DNA from: Molothrus aeneus | Lineage: Eukaryota; Chordata; Aves; Passeriformes; Icteridae | Assembly (NCBI RefSeq): GCF_037042795.1 | Contig: NC_089654.1 | Coordinates: 18,217,001-18,281,000, forward strand | Direction: 5' to 3' | Length of the DNA: 64,000 nucleotides | Shown: piece after piece, positions 1 to 14,595 of the stretch | Layout of the letters: each line of letters opens with the position of its first letter | Position numbering within the stretch: the stretch's first letter is position 1 | Translations under genes and position numbers: made by a program | Notes under the pieces: generated by a model | Told to the model about the DNA's origin: nothing | The model's input: only the letters and a program-made list of their open reading frames with translations | Database searches by the model: none

Positions 1-3000
1 GCAGCTCACTTGTGTGCATGTGTTTGCCAGATAATGCTTGGAGCCACCAATGGTCCCTCTTGTTATCTCACTGTGTGCAAGCCTTGGCGTTCTTTCACTC
101 AGTTTCATTTTACTACAGGTAAGAATTTAAAGACTGAGATATTACAGCCTAGATTATACCTCTTGTGAGGCTCTCTCAAAGCCTCTGTCTGCTGCCATGT
201 AAAAACACTCTGAATTTTTCCTATCTGCCTTGGGTCTCCAGGCAATCTCTTCTTCCTTCTAAAAGGAGAGACCCTGGCTTAGACTTTGCAGCTGGTGCTG
301 GTGTCCCACGGCTTTGACACAGATCTCTTTCCCAGATCTCAGTTACAGTCAACATCTGAGTGACAATTTCTCTCTCCAGGCTCCCACAGAGCTGAATCAG
401 AGAATGCACAGACTTTGCAAACTGCCTCAAAAGCAGCCACTCTTCACTTTAATGACCACAAGAGATACACAAAGCCATATGAAATAGTAAACACACATAC
501 ATCTCTCTGCCTACATTTCCTCACTGTTGAATTTTCCTCGAGATTTTGTGAGATCCCCTTTGGTGCTCAGGGACCTTCCCCTCCCATTCCCCAGAAGCAC
601 AGACATCAGTTTCTTCCAATGAAGAGGAGGCTTCCACTGCCTCCCCTCCGCCTCTACGTCTCAAGACCTCTCTGGTGTGTCCGTGCATCATTTTATCTTT
701 CCTGACCCAGCCATTTCTGCTTCCAAAAATCCTTCCTGGCTTTGAAATCCAAACATTACCACCTGGCTGCTTTGTCTTGATTCCTTGTGGGAGGGATATG
801 CTGTCCTTATTTAAGATCTCATTCCTCATTTGCCCCTCCTAGTTAAGAGTAAACTAGATGGAAAGAGTCTGTAATGACTGACACTCTGGCACTCCTCCTG
901 TCTCTTGTTAGCACATGACAGCCCCAGGCACAGGGAGACTCACAGTTCATGGAAACAAAATGGAATTTATAACTTATGTGATGATTCAAGGAATCTGTCT
1001 ATGTACATACAAAGTAAAATCACACAAGTGACAGAATAGAAAATTGTCTCTTTGAGATGAGTGTGAAATACCTACACAGAAGTTGCCTTACCAACCTTTT
1101 CATCTTTTGTCTCCTGCCATGGCTATGAGAAAGCTGAACAAGGGAAGAGCTGGGCAAAGGATCTATTGGCTGGGCTTAGCCAACTTCATGGCCCTCGGTT
1201 TTAGGAATTCCTAAAACATGGTACCACAGGTTGTTTCACTTTAACAGGAAATTCTGGTGGCAGGCCAATTGCTATTGCTGGCTCCAAACCCAGCAGGTGA
1301 TGGCAGAAGAACTGAAGTAGCCCTTAAGCTCCAGTCCATGGGGTTTGTGACAAACCACCTTCTGGAGTTTTAATTGAATGCTTTCTTTTCCTCTTTGTAG
1401 GAATTGTGAGGCCAAATTCTGACACTGATAATTCATTTTCTTCTCTGAGACCCCAGTTTTTTATCTTTTACCCCAACTATGCACACAACCCTTTTATTGT
1501 TAATAAAAATTACTGTGTGCATAAAAAGCCACAACAGAACTGAAGAAAGAAGCCTGAAAGGAAGTACTTCAGGGTTTGAACCTAAAAACTTTGTTGGGTC
1601 TAAAGACAGAGACGACCTGAGCAATGAGTTGGTCTGGTTCCTGCCTGCAGGTGACAGGAGAGGTCCACATACAGGAATAGAAGAATGGCTCCAATGTCCA
1701 AAACAAATCAAGTATCTAACTCCCTCATTCAAAGGAGACAATATATGGTCCTTGAGAAAAACAGCACAGCATTTTCATGTACTCTGAAGACCAAAGATAG
1801 AAGACTTTTAATAAGGAGAAACTAGGGGAGAACAAAGCTTATAACTTTCCACACTAAAAGACAAAGCTGTGGGAAAAAAAAACAACCTGAAGAAATAATT
1901 GGCAAAGATAACAGAAACCACATAAAATTACTTTGTTTCATGGGGAAATATTGCAATTCAATGTGGACATGGGGATTAGGGAAACTGTATTTGGTACTAG
2001 ATTACAGCAAAAGAACCTGGTTTGGGGGTTAATGTAAATGAAGAGAAGCAGTGACAACAAACAGAATCAAGGGCTGACTGTGAATCATGAATATTTCAGT
2101 TACTGAATTTCTTCCATTGCCTCAAAAGCTTATTCATTTCTCCAGGAGAGCACAGCAGAAACAATCACACTAGTCCTGCAAATATCTCTAGTTCAGGTCA
2201 TCACCAAAGAAAGTGGTGTGACACAGATAAAAGCACTAATATTCTGCTGCTTTTGGATTCCCTTCTCCTGCGTACGACCAATTCTGCTATTCTAGTAACT
2301 TGAGACTGACTTAATTTGCATTACACATATATTTCTGTTCCTGTTGATTAATTAATTAACACACTGAAAAGATGACCCAAGGCATTGATCAGGCTCCATT
2401 TTTCTAATAATCTCTGAACTCTGCAATCAGATCATTGAATTCTAAACTACTTAAGTCTAAAGGGCTGGGAGATTTGAGACAACAGCTTAAATATTAAGTT
2501 GAGACACTCAGCAGCTTTTAGTCAGCTAAATTTATTTAGGCATGTATCAATATATCACTCCATACCTACTAGTCATTCTGGATTTTGCTTTGCTTCACAC
2601 TGTCCACATTTGCAGTTGGTAATTGCCACAGATTTTTGCATTGTAAAATCTCAACCGTGCTGTCTATAATGACCAAAGAAAGCAGGGGCATTTCAAGTTT
2701 TAGGACATCCAAAGGGTTGCTGGGCACAGCACTAGATCATGCAATAAGTACATGCATTGCATGTTCATCCTAAACCAATCAGCTGAGAAATAATTCACAT
2801 TGTGAATATTAACTTTGTCATCTGAGGGCATGGAAGTTAATGACATGTAGAAATTAATCAAACCATTCACCTCTCTCTCAGACATATTGTTTTAAGGGAA
2901 CAAAGAAGACAGCTCTTCATTAACTGAGTTCACTTTTTATTTCATAATCATGTGTCCTAGAAACTAAAAAAAAAGGAAAAAAATAAAAAAAGTATTTGGA

Positions 3001-3807
3001 AAAAATGTTTAAGAATCCAGTTTCAGAAAAGCAGTCTCCCAAGAGCTGTGCCACCTCATGCCTATTCAGTTGATGTAGTTATACCAGGCAAATACAATAA
3101 AAGATATATAATAATAGAAAAAGAACCAAGAGAATAAATCTGTATGATTTTTCATATCAAAGCTCTGATGTGTTCCTATTGATTTGCAGAGCTCAAAACA
3201 TCCTTTTTCTGCCCAATTTTTTTTCAAAATATTTCTGCTAAAAGTATGTTGATGAACACTTGAAATAACAGGGTTGCTGTGGGGAAAAGACGGGTGAAAT
3301 TAAAGAAAATTACAAAAATTGCAGTTAATGTACATGCTAAGGGGGGGATGAAACAAAATATAGAGAGGAGTGGAAAGTTACAGACACAGTTATAACAGTC
3401 TGGAAAATTATAGGGAGAAAATGTGGTTGCTACTCCCCAGATGGAATGCAGTCAACGTGCCCAGCTTCCCACTCACAATACACGCTCCTCCCAAACATAA
3501 AAAATAGTATAAAAGTAAGTTTAAAAAGGGCAGAATATAGGGAATACTCCATCACAACTTCCCAGAACAGTCAGAGGGAGCCACCTTCTCCCCCACAGGG
3601 ATGCCTGTTGGGTAAGAACTGTATTTTTATATACACTGATTGTCTCAAGCTAGTTTTTGTTAGGAATTAGAGCTTATCCAGATACTGCTTTGAATACAAT
3701 CTTGCAGCCAGATACTATCACCAGCAATCTTTGATCTTTAACCTGTGACAATCTTCTATTATATTAATAAAGAATGTTATTCTGTACACTGTTAGTGGGA
3801 GTTCAAG

Positions 3808-3828
3808 GGTGCTGGCAGGTGCTGGCAG
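3808..3828. repeat. Tandem duplication, 10-bp unit x2
   Basis: The unit GGTGCTGGCA occurs twice in immediate succession, followed by the first base of a third copy. It is probably replication slippage. Confidence 0.9.
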
Positions 3829-6800
3829 TGTCTCACACACTCCATTGTGGAGCCCCAGGAAGGGCTGTCTCTTATGCTGTGTGACCCTGAACACATCAGT
3901 GGAGCTGCCCTCTGATCCAGCGCCTGTTCAGTGAAGGGTCCCCTTAATGGGACACTGACAGACTGGTGGGGCACAAGGGCATCAGCTTTCCTGGGGCACT
4001 GACAGAATAACCAAACACAAATGGTTTGAGAAAATCAACCCTTTTACATGACAGCTGTTTAAGAGAACACCTGGCAGTTTTTATTGTGGATATAGAAAAA
4101 AAATTAATTGTAGCTTTTATTAATATATTAAGTAATTGTACAACTATTCACTCCTGAAGTACAGGTGTTCTGCAATGTAAATGGTTGCAGCACAATTAAG
4201 GTTTCAAATAAGATTTTTAGATTTTAAAAATAAATTTAATCACACTGTAAGAAGTGTTAACCTGAGTTTTCCTCACTCTGAGAGACTTCTAAGACACACA
4301 GAGAACTTGCCTTGCAGTGTTGGCCCCCAAGGTCAATGAAAGTCACTTCATACTTCAAATTAAGCTTTTCTGAGCTTTAACATATGAAAGCAGATAGGAA
4401 TTAGTGACCATTGTCAGTTTCTTTTCATTAATATGAGAAAAAAGATTAAACACAATGAGCAGATTACTATTTCTAACAAAGCTAATTTCTTTGACCTTCC
4501 TTTCTTCTAGGAAAGGAGGGCGTTATACTTGCCAAGTGGAGTATGCATCTGTACATTCCTGGGGTTGCTGCTCATTAAACGTCAAAGTGAGCACCAAAGC
4601 AGCCACAATGGCTTCTTTGTGAAGGAGAGATCTAAATAAATACCTTACTAAGGTAATTTAAGTCCAGTATTTCAAAACAGCATACTTAAAGTTACAGCGC
4701 AGTAAACTGCAATGTAAAAAACCACCTCAGATGTAAGTTCCTACCTTACTACTATACACCACCTTCTTTAAATTAATTACAAAGTAGAGTAGCTGAAGAA
4801 TGCAGTTATTTAACCAAATTATGATGTGCTTTCCTCCCCAACATTTCAAAAATATATTGAAAAGGCTGAATAGACTTCAATATCTAGTATGTGTGAAATG
4901 TTTTTAGGGCTAATTTTCTAAATCCTTTAATCAACCCCCCAATATCAAGATTCAGTTTTCCCTAACTACCCTAGTTGAAGCTCCCTACTAGAACCTTATT
5001 ACAATTTCACCTCTGTGAAAACATGGGGAGACTTTGCCTTTTCCTGCCTAATATCACAGTAGTTAGAGCATTCTGGAAATCTGGCTCACTGCTGTTTGCA
5101 CACCCTCATAGATAGGAATGGCATCACAGACTTATGTCCTCGTAATTCCCTGCCAACTCTCACTCAAGGTCTTGTGATGATTTGCCTCTTCTGTGACTCA
5201 GCTGTCTAGCCAGACTGTGTCTAGTATCACCCCTTCTGGAGTTTTAACCATCCACAAAAGGCAAGTGAAACCTGAAGCAACAATACCACTGCACACAGCG
5301 CTGTTCCTGTACAATCTTCCCAACTTCTTCCTCCCCTCTCCATCACAACTCAGACATGCTCCACCCCTGCAGGGTTTCTTTTATGAGGCCCAAAGCACTG
5401 ACTCGCTGTCCTGAATTTCCCCAAGTCAGAATTTTTTCCAGCTGAACTGGAAGATAAATGCACAGTAAGGACCTCTACAAACACAAAACCATTCCAACAG
5501 TTACAAGACCTTATCTAGTACAGTAGGATTTTTGCAAAACATGGGAAGATTTACTGGCTTATGGAGAAAGGCAAGAAAATTTGCTTATGATTTCTGCCCA
5601 AGGAGATTTGATGAAGTCCCTGGCTGGCACGTTCCAGTGCACAAACCACTGCTATGTTGCACACAGTGCTGCCTGTCAATTTCTAACACCTGCATTTACC
5701 ATTTTTTTACTGAGGGAATAGGCCAGACTTTATTCTTCCCATACAAGCACAAAACCTCATCTATGTCACTTTCTCACTCTCTCCTTCTCTTTCCCTCAGT
5801 GCACACAGAGGCATTTTTTAAAAATGAAAACCACCCTGACAGAAAAACTTATCTCAGAAGATCCCACCATGCAGAAACTGCTCTAATCTCTCCACCACCA
5901 GGTATGAAAAATATAGCACCATAAAGACACCTCTTTTTTTTTCATAGCTTTTGTGAATGAAGTCTATACCTAGCCCTCTTTCCTCTTCATTGCTCTCCTT
6001 TCCTTGAAGACAGATAGTATATAATGATAATATGACGTAAAATAATTATTTTTAAGTTTCTTCAGCAAAATAAGAACTGAATTTAAAAACATATTACTTC
6101 CTCAGCCTTCCAGCATTTTCACATTGGTGATTCAAATCATAAGTGTTCTGATCTCTCCACTAGTACAGAACACATCTTGAAAAGGAACCTTGCTGTAACT
6201 TACAATTGTGTTTCTTCAGCTTTTACATACAAGATCTTTTGTGCTATAGAGGGGAAAAGGATACCTTAAAATATTCTTTTTTGTCTTTTGATGTCTGTTT
6301 GTTCTGTGTTTGCAAAGATGAAAGTACCCAAATCTGTACTTATATTCCAGAAGTCTGGAACACAAACAGTGCTTGTAAATCTTCCTTAATATCTTACTCC
6401 ATTTCTTGACTGAATCATCTGAGTTATACATACTATGTTTTTTTAAAAACAGACCATTACTTCATAAATTATTTTACAGCATTAAACCATCACATTTGTG
6501 TTTATTAAATCAATTTAACACTACAACTTCAGCAAGTAAGCTGGCTTTCCAAATCACTAAGTTAGCACAGAAAACTGCAGCCCCATAAGGGAAAAAGCAA
6601 TGTGTCAGGACTTTGGAGAAAAACTGCTGAACCACTCACATTGTGTGAAAGACAAATGACAAGTTAGAGGTTTTCAAGTTACCACATATTTAATGTTCTT
6701 CTATACTGTCTCATTAGTGCTTTAAGATTTAACCATGAGAACGCGTGACAAACTTCAAAATTTACAGACACCGAACTTCATTTCTACCTAAGCTTTTATC

Positions 6801-7879
6801 ACTGCTGCTTGCTCAGCACACCTTCCTTACTAATGCAATTCCCACACAGAAGGCCATCAGTACCCATAACTTGTGATGAAGACAGCAAAATCCCAAGCCC
6901 TTTAGATAATCTCACTAGATCAGTGTATTAAATAAAAAAAATTCTACTCTTTACTTTAGAATAATTGCAGAACAATCCCTTCCCCACTGTAGGTCAAATA
7001 TGAATGGTTTGCTGCCCTTGCTTAAAAGAACAGCCAGCCCCCAAACTTTGTTAATTGTGACATGAAGTTTGTCTCCAAGTCACAGTATTATAAACTTAAG
7101 CTTGCTAAAATAATAAATTCGGAGATGCAAATACAACAGAAATTAGGAGTAAAAGTAAAAAAAAATAGAATAGCAACTATAATGTTTATATTAAATCTAC
7201 AAATATTTTCTAATTGAGTTGTGTATTTCATAAGGAAATGAAGTATTTGATCTTTGCTAACAATTACACTTGGTTAAGCCATTTAAAAATGCCACTTTTT
7301 AACAATACAAGGCCATATTGCTTTAAAATTAAAACATTTAAATTTTTTCGTCCTTTTTTTTTACATACTTGCTTGTTTTCTAGTTATTAGAATATAAGGG
7401 CACTTTTACTGTAATTATGAAAGATAATTTTTAAAATGTATTATGTCCTACAGCACTTTGTCTTGACAAACAATTACTAGATATCACATTCAACAGAATA
7501 CAAAAAGCAATTTCTATCACAAGGTTAAAATTAGTCTTTGAACAAAAGATGCTTTCAAAGCAAATCCAAATTCTCATCAGCTTTGTATCAGTTTCTCTGT
7601 GAGACAGGGAAGTGAGGGATGGAAAGAAGAGAAAGAAAAAAAAAACCTGAAGGACATTTTAAAAATTTCTTGCTAGCGATCAGTGTGAGCACACATTTTA
7701 TCAGCTTTCTGATAAAGGTCTAAGCAGAAGGACATGATTAAATTTCTGCTGTCAAAATGTATTGTGATCAAAAACTACACCCATCAAAGGAGAGAGATGT
7801 AGAACTTGTAGTTTTTGAAGGAAAGTTTAATCTGTATGCAGACATTCACTTTTGGATCTGGTTTTGCAGTTCAGGGTTA

Positions 7880-7934
7880 TTGGTTGGACTGGATGATCCT
7901 AAGGGTCTTTGCCAACCTAAATAATTCCATGACT
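7880..7934 (+). mobile_element. CR1-like LINE 3'-end fragment
   Basis: The stretch reads like the tail of avian CR1 retrotransposons: TTGGACTGGATGATCCTAAG, then GGTCTTTGCCAACC, then an AAATAATTCCATGACT tail. This matches the remembered CR1 3' pattern (ttggactagatgatct...ggtcccttccaaccc...attctatgattc) with scattered changes. It is antisense to DPYD. Similarity may begin up to 25 nt further left but is weak there. The divergence suggests an old, inactive 5'-truncated copy. Confidence 0.8.
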
Positions 7935-10900
7935 GTTGGGTCTTGGTGTTTTGATATAGTAAACTACCTAATCAATGAATGGTTGCTTTAGCTGACTGAT
8001 GGGAAAAATATTCAGTAATTGCCTTAAAACATTAATTAATTTTCAGTAAGAGGTCATAAGAACAGAAAAACATGATGCAAATGATGCAATGCTAACTATT
8101 TGAGGAGAAGAGAAGCACAAGGGCAAATAAAATATCTGCACTGATTGCAGCTTTTGATCTGTATCCTAAACTGGTATTTCTGTACCATGGCTTCTAAGGA
8201 CCTGTGTAGATTCAAAAAGTTTGAAAATGAATGCATAATAACTGAAATATAGTACTTCAATCTCTAATGCTTACCCTTGGGACTACAGTGGATTTAGATC
8301 ATAAAAACTTAACTTTCCTTAACAGATTAATTATTTTACAGACATCTAAAAATATTAGCCCATTTTCAGCTGTTAGGGAATATCATACTCTAATCAGTGA
8401 TCAAAACTTGTTGTGAAGTAAATGTATTTAATTGACCAAATAAAGGAGTAGCAATTCTTAAGACTTCTTTCTAGATGAGTGCTACTGAACGGTCCCCTGA
8501 AAATTGAATGAAAAGGCACTTATAGAAATGTGAGTCTAAGAAAATCAGTGAGGAAGCAACTTAGGTAAGACCCCTTAAAAAGAAATAAGACCCAGGAAAG
8601 AGGAGGAAGAATTCCATTACGTGTTTGCAGCAGCAGGTTTGGAAGAGTCACTAAAGGGAGTCATTCTTACAAGGAGAATACAAATTTTCTTCTTGTACTT
8701 GATGGGGAGGCCAAATTAATATATTTTTTCAAACATCATCATTAGAGAAAACTCAATGTTAGTTTCTATAATATTGTTTTCTAATTGCTACACAAATTAC
8801 TGTAGGAAGGCAACAGGGCAGCAGCAGAATCGGGAGGCTCCTAACAGGATGACTTAGGAGCCAAGACACACTAGACCACAGAATGAGCTCCTCTACAAGA
8901 AAAACAGAAGAGAATTGCAGTTCATCTCATAATTCTAATGCTGCAATACTAATTGCTGCTAATTAGGCATGTAACTTCACACTGGAAAAAAGCAAAGAGG
9001 TAACTATTTATTTAAGAGACAATACTACATGGATTAAAAAAGCTCCTGTCAACAACTCTGGACACCTGTACCAAGCTCATTTATTGCCTAATTAAATATT
9101 AACATGTCCTGATAGAATCTGTGTTATAATTTTAATTACTGTTTTCTCAAAGGGAAGCCATATAATCAATGTATTTCTAGCTGTTCCTAGAGGCTGTTTT
9201 GTAAAACTCCATTAGTAAATTGTGAACTATCACTAAAATATTTTCCTCCAGATTGCTTTAAGTAAATCAAGACTATTATATTCTCCTAGGAGGAGGGAAG
9301 ACTAGATGACTTCCTTCAGGAGAAAAATATATGATTTCTTCAAGAATAAAATTTTTTTAAGGACAATCATATTTAAAGACTTGTTAAAATTCCTGCACAA
9401 AGAATCAACATTAGGGAGTTACAGATCACCAAAGTTATATTTAAATTTATGTATAATCCAAAATATTTTTATTGCTGGATTGAGTAATTAGGATGAGAGC
9501 CACATTACTTCCTTCAAGCATGTATTTAAGTTTTCTGCTGGGGATGAATTGCAAATATTGAGGTATGTCTTGAACTTACTTATGTATTTTCTTTTTCCAT
9601 TAGGATTAAGAATGCTAAATACTATAAGCATTGATTAACATTACTGCGTATTTTGGGGTCAGAAATGCAAGGAAACAATACCAATTCTATTTGGGATGCT
9701 ATTTAAATAGCTAGGTACAAAACTTTAAAAGTATCAATTCTCCAGGTAGCACTAAATAATTTCAAATTGTAAAAAAAGAGGTACAGGGAAAGTGGAAGTA
9801 TTTAAAGGACTATTTTCCTTTACATCCCAATGATAATCTAACCATAGATTACTACTTTGATAACTGAGCTCTTTAACTTTGTTTTGAACATACTCCTTTT
9901 ATCTTTTTCTATGTAAAACTCCTCTGGAAGTCAAAGGGTCTTTTGTAAGATCAGGGATTTCAAGGGTAAGCCACATTCTCAGAGCCTGATTATCCAGAGA
10001 TCTGGATAATATAATCATGGGGATAAATAAACCATGAAAATATCAGCCCCTGTGCATTTTAACTCAGCATTTGAACATCTTGTAAGAGATTCAAACCAAT
10101 TTTAATTCAGCACTACATTTTAGAGAGGATCTTTAAAATAGATTTTGATTTTTACTGGAGATCTCATCCACTTTAAAATTCTTTAAAAAGCCCTAGCATT
10201 TCCCTCTTTGTACTGGCTACCTGAGTAAGGACGCACATAAGAGTATTGCATGCAAACTGTTAGATTTTATGTTCACAGAAAAAAAAGTAGCTGAACTACT
10301 TTTCAGAACAGATTTAGGCTAAATAAAGAAAAACAAAATATTGACAATATTCTTTCAAAATTACTTTTCTATGAATCAACTTGCAAGGCATCTCAAACCT
10401 TGCACTACAAATTTAACTATCATCCTGAATTAGTTACCATTTTTTTAATGACTAACAGTTTTTTCTGACTCCCACCATCATGGAACAAACTCTACTGGCA
10501 TATTTTGATTGATTAGGACACTGTACTTCTCTGGCAAGACAGCTCATACAGAACTTGGGATAGGATGCATACATGCCAGAGAGAGCATTTGGGAATGCAA
10601 ACCCTGGGTGGACCAAGCTCAGGAAGGGTAGAAGCAGCATGCCCCAGTCTGTCATCAGGAGATCTGAGCTCCTCTGAGAGCACTGTGTGATCATCCATCA
10701 GTCATCATGAGGGGCACCACACATGGGCTCAATAATCTAGACAGGGAAGGCTTTTTCCACTTGAGAGCTTCAAAGTGGAGATTTCCGGCCTGATGGGCTG
10801 AGTCTGCTTTTCCAGACTGAGCTCTTAATAAATAAACATTCAGTGTTTGCAGATGTTATACCCTCTCTGACAGGCAGAAATCCATGTAGAGAAGTGTACA

Positions 10901-12587
10901 CAGAATTTTTATGCCAAAGTGCAAGCCCTGTTTCCCATCTGCTTGTGGCAGACAAAGAGGGCCCATCTGAAGTCTGGTTTTCCTCTACATTCACCTGAAG
11001 TTTCCATAGCAGTCGCTTAGCCAATGCCTATTAACTTTTTTAAATGCCCATGAAAAATGACGTATTCTATTGGCTTTTAAAAATCCACCCTGTGGGACAT
11101 AAAACAAATTTAATAAAGCAAAAAGATCAAAGCTCATTAAAATATTCTTGTAAGAACTGAAAGCAGCCATGATACATGGAAATTCCTAGCAGGACCATTC
11201 TCCTATTTACCACTGAGGGAAAACATTATTCTAAGCTAAGCATGCTCTCTTTCATTAAATGTATACCAGGTCCCAAACCCCAGCCCTCTCTGGAGTCATT
11301 GCTCAGGTCTGTCAGTTAAGTAAATATGCTCATCAGAGGATCTAGCAGCACACACAGATAAGGTAGATATGAAGTCCATTTCCCTTGAAATCAATAGGAA
11401 GGTGGCTGTTAGACACTATAATTGAGTTAGGGTTTCATTTGGGAATCTGTGGTAAATGTTCCCACTATTACTGTGACAAGGGTGCAAGAAAGTATACGAC
11501 AGCTGTGGCTGGATCTCTGGCACCATTAATGGCACAGCCAGCTGAGACCTGCTGCAAAAGGCTTACCTTACATGCTCAAACCTGGAATTCTAAGACTAAA
11601 TCCATCCTCAGCTAGAGAGGGCAGCTTGACTGGGAGGCTCTCTGCTTATTCCAACAGAATATTGATTAAAGATTGGGCAAGGATTCAAAAGCCTTCTGAT
11701 GTTAAACACAAAAAGTCAGGGACAAAGATATTTAAGGAGGAATAAGGGGTTTAGCCCCACAAGAAGTCCTTGGTTAGGGATAATTATAGTAGTGATAAAT
11801 ACAATGTAGGGATTGGTTTTGCCTCCTTTTTCCTACCATGGAACCATGAAGTTTAAAGCAAAGGTCACTGCAAAACATCACTAAGAAATAGGATATACAC
11901 TTGCACATGCCAGATCACAGGAGCAATCTCACTCCAAGGGCAATGAAGCCAAGTTTGCACCAGAGCCAAGGAGAGCTCCAACACCCAGCGTTACCTCACA
12001 CACCCAGGAATTACCCAGACTCTCCTCAGCCCAAAGCTTATCCCCACATATGGAGAGTCATCTATACAGCACAGCCAATGCTCACTTAATGGGCAAAACA
12101 ATTAAGTATTTAGGCAGGTATAGACTGCATGTTTCTGGTTTTGGAGGCATTAGGCGTCTGGATTTTTACACCTCTGCTATTTTAGACAACCTTCCCCTTG
12201 TGCAGCCAGTACAGAGCAGGGCAGATTTTTCCTTTGCTCTACACCTAGAATAGGATGGATAAAATTATTTTGTGCACACTCCAGTACAGCATGAACTCAC
12301 ACGATTTAAAAGGGATTTTGTAAACTACAATGCAAAACACTGTAGGGCAGATCCCAGGAGGATTGACAAAATCTGGCAAATTCTTAAACTACACTCACAC
12401 AAACTAGTTACTGTAGGACTGTATTGTAGTTGTAGCATTATTTTAAGATGGAAACCAACTGGGCATTACATAAGCTCTTTATGCTATACATCTTTTCACA
12501 ATTTATATTCATATATTTTAATTTTATTTAAGCATATATGCCATATATATGCATATTTGCCAAATAAATTGCATAATAACTTAATTT

Positions 12588-12629
12588 GCATAATCCATAC
12601 TTTAGTGTTGCATAATCCATACTTTAGTG
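12588..12629. repeat. Tandem duplication, 22-bp period x2
   Basis: GCATAATCCATACTTTAGTG occurs at 12588 and again at 12610 with no mismatch, separated by TT. A 13-T run follows at 12633-12645. It is probably a recent slippage duplication. Confidence 0.9.
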
Positions 12630-14519
12630 AAGTTTTTTTTTTTTTAATACTCTTTAACCCATAGCCTCCTTAAGGGAAAAACCTGCTTAAAATCTGATTC
12701 ACACCATTATTCTGTGGTAGTGTCATTAGTGTATTAAGTCTTCTTAACCAGGCCCATTCCTGCAATAATTTAATTTTCACAGTTCCCATCAACTCCAATA
12801 TTCATTCCAATATGGCTTCACCGACAGATCTGAGCCTTATTGAAGTAATACCTTTTTACTTTTTTTTTTCTGTGACTAGAAGGGTTCTGAGAATGGCTAA
12901 TTTCCTAAACATTGTACATGTACAACCACCAACAACCCAGTCCTTTGTGAAAGAATATGAGTTCTTTAAAAGTGTCTTCTCTTTCACTACAGCCATTCTG
13001 ATCTGTAGTAATATAACAATTTATTTGTGAAAATACATGCACGTACTTCTTATTTACACATACTGGATTTTATACCATGAATTCACCATGTTTTAATTAT
13101 GCATCATTGCCTAGTGATACAGGAAACAGACCTCTACCCATCTTGATTGTGAAAACTAGCATCTCAAAAATTTTTTTCTTTTTAAAGTGAAGATAAGTTA
13201 CTGCATTAAAAATAAATGAGGTATTTTTTGTCAGATGATTGGACACTGAGCACACATAAGAAATCACCAAGAGCACTGTGTGCTGGTCTACGTGCTAGCC
13301 TTGAGCTGCAGTTTATCTATTGCCTACAATTCAGGAGACAATAAGGTATTTTACCCAATCAGCTGATCAGCTGAAGAACTCAAAAGACTGAAATGGCTTT
13401 GAAATACACAGCCTTTTAGATATCAAATTACCTTTGGAACCCTCTACCCAGAAGTAACTCAAACAAAACCCATTTGAAATACTGCTTCAATATTCAAAAA
13501 AATCAATAATTTAAACCACAGGTTGAACATTTTTACTGCTTCCACAGCAGCCTGTCGTTTTTGGAAATGAAAATGCTAACGGCACCAAAGGGGAAAGCTC
13601 TGGCCAGCCAAGATGTGTGTGTGGATTGGCTGGAAATGCTGGCTTGCTTTTCCTCCCCCAGTTATGTTTACATAAGATCTCTTAAAATAAACAACTCTCA
13701 TTTCCACCACTTGGAAAAAAAATATTTTTCTTTGTTGCACTTGATGTTTCTGTCCCTGAGAGCTCGGCAGTATCAAGACACTTCACTGTAAACACACGTT
13801 CTGAATGCAAATACTACATCCTCAATTATGCTATTAAGTCATATTATTTTGTATGTAACAGGCACTAGCACTGTGTTTTTGAATATCAGCAAGCACACTG
13901 TGAACTCCTGACTAATAGATAGAAAAGCATGAATATGGGTGATGCTGTATTCCAACATTTACAGTAGGAGCAGGAAGCAGTTCAGTGCACGCTGCAAAAG
14001 CCAAACAGGTATGGATATTCCACTGCCCATGATACCTGCTCATTTAGAGAGAAATGGCTGGCTGGAAAAAGATTTCTTAAAAGACAGGGAACACACATAA
14101 GGAAGAGACCTAGTAGGAATGTGAATCCTTGAACAGGCTAGACATGGAGGATGTTGGAGACAGAATCAAATCTCTCCTCTGCATAAATTTAACCATTAGG
14201 TATATTTTAGCAGAGTTTGAAATATGTCACTCTCTAGAAACTTTTATTTTTTATCATTTAAAATCTCATTAAATCCTTGCACTCCCTGGAACTATTTTTT
14301 AAAATTTTGTTAAAGGAGGAATGCAAGAAACACAAAACACACCACCCAAAAAGCAATTAAATGAACATCACAAGAGAGAGCTTATGTATCTGGAGGTATA
14401 AATCTCCCAACACATAGTATGAACAATTTCTGTCAGGGTAACAAAGCATCACTTTTAGTATTGTAGAGAGGGGCATATGAAAGCAGTCATGAGATTGATG
14501 GTACTTGGTTTACCATTTT

Positions 14520-14595
14520 AGTACTCCACTCCCAGATATATTCTTACTTCATGATTATATTATCCAGTACTCTACTCTCAGATATATTCTTACTT
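14520..14595. repeat. Near-tandem duplication, 30 bp at 46-bp offset
   Basis: A 30-bp block starting at 14520 recurs at 14566 with two differences, both C/T, near AGTACTC(C/T)ACTC(C/T)CAG. The 16 bp between the copies is not duplicated. The two transitions suggest an event somewhat older than the exact repeat at 15566. Confidence 0.9.

Noticed and set aside
1433..1787. Overlapping 102-codon open frames on both strands
   Set aside because: Neither translation shows a recognisable domain, and they mirror each other as expected for a stop-poor stretch.
2347..2361. TTAATTAATTAA-type word as a homeodomain cluster
   Set aside because: It is a short simple repeat of TTAA in AT-rich sequence without mixed-composition flanks, so chance or slippage is more likely.
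5532..5924. 130-codon plus-strand open frame
   Set aside because: Composition is like translated AT-rich intron (Ser/His/Phe/Leu-rich). No family resemblance and no start context or splice evidence.
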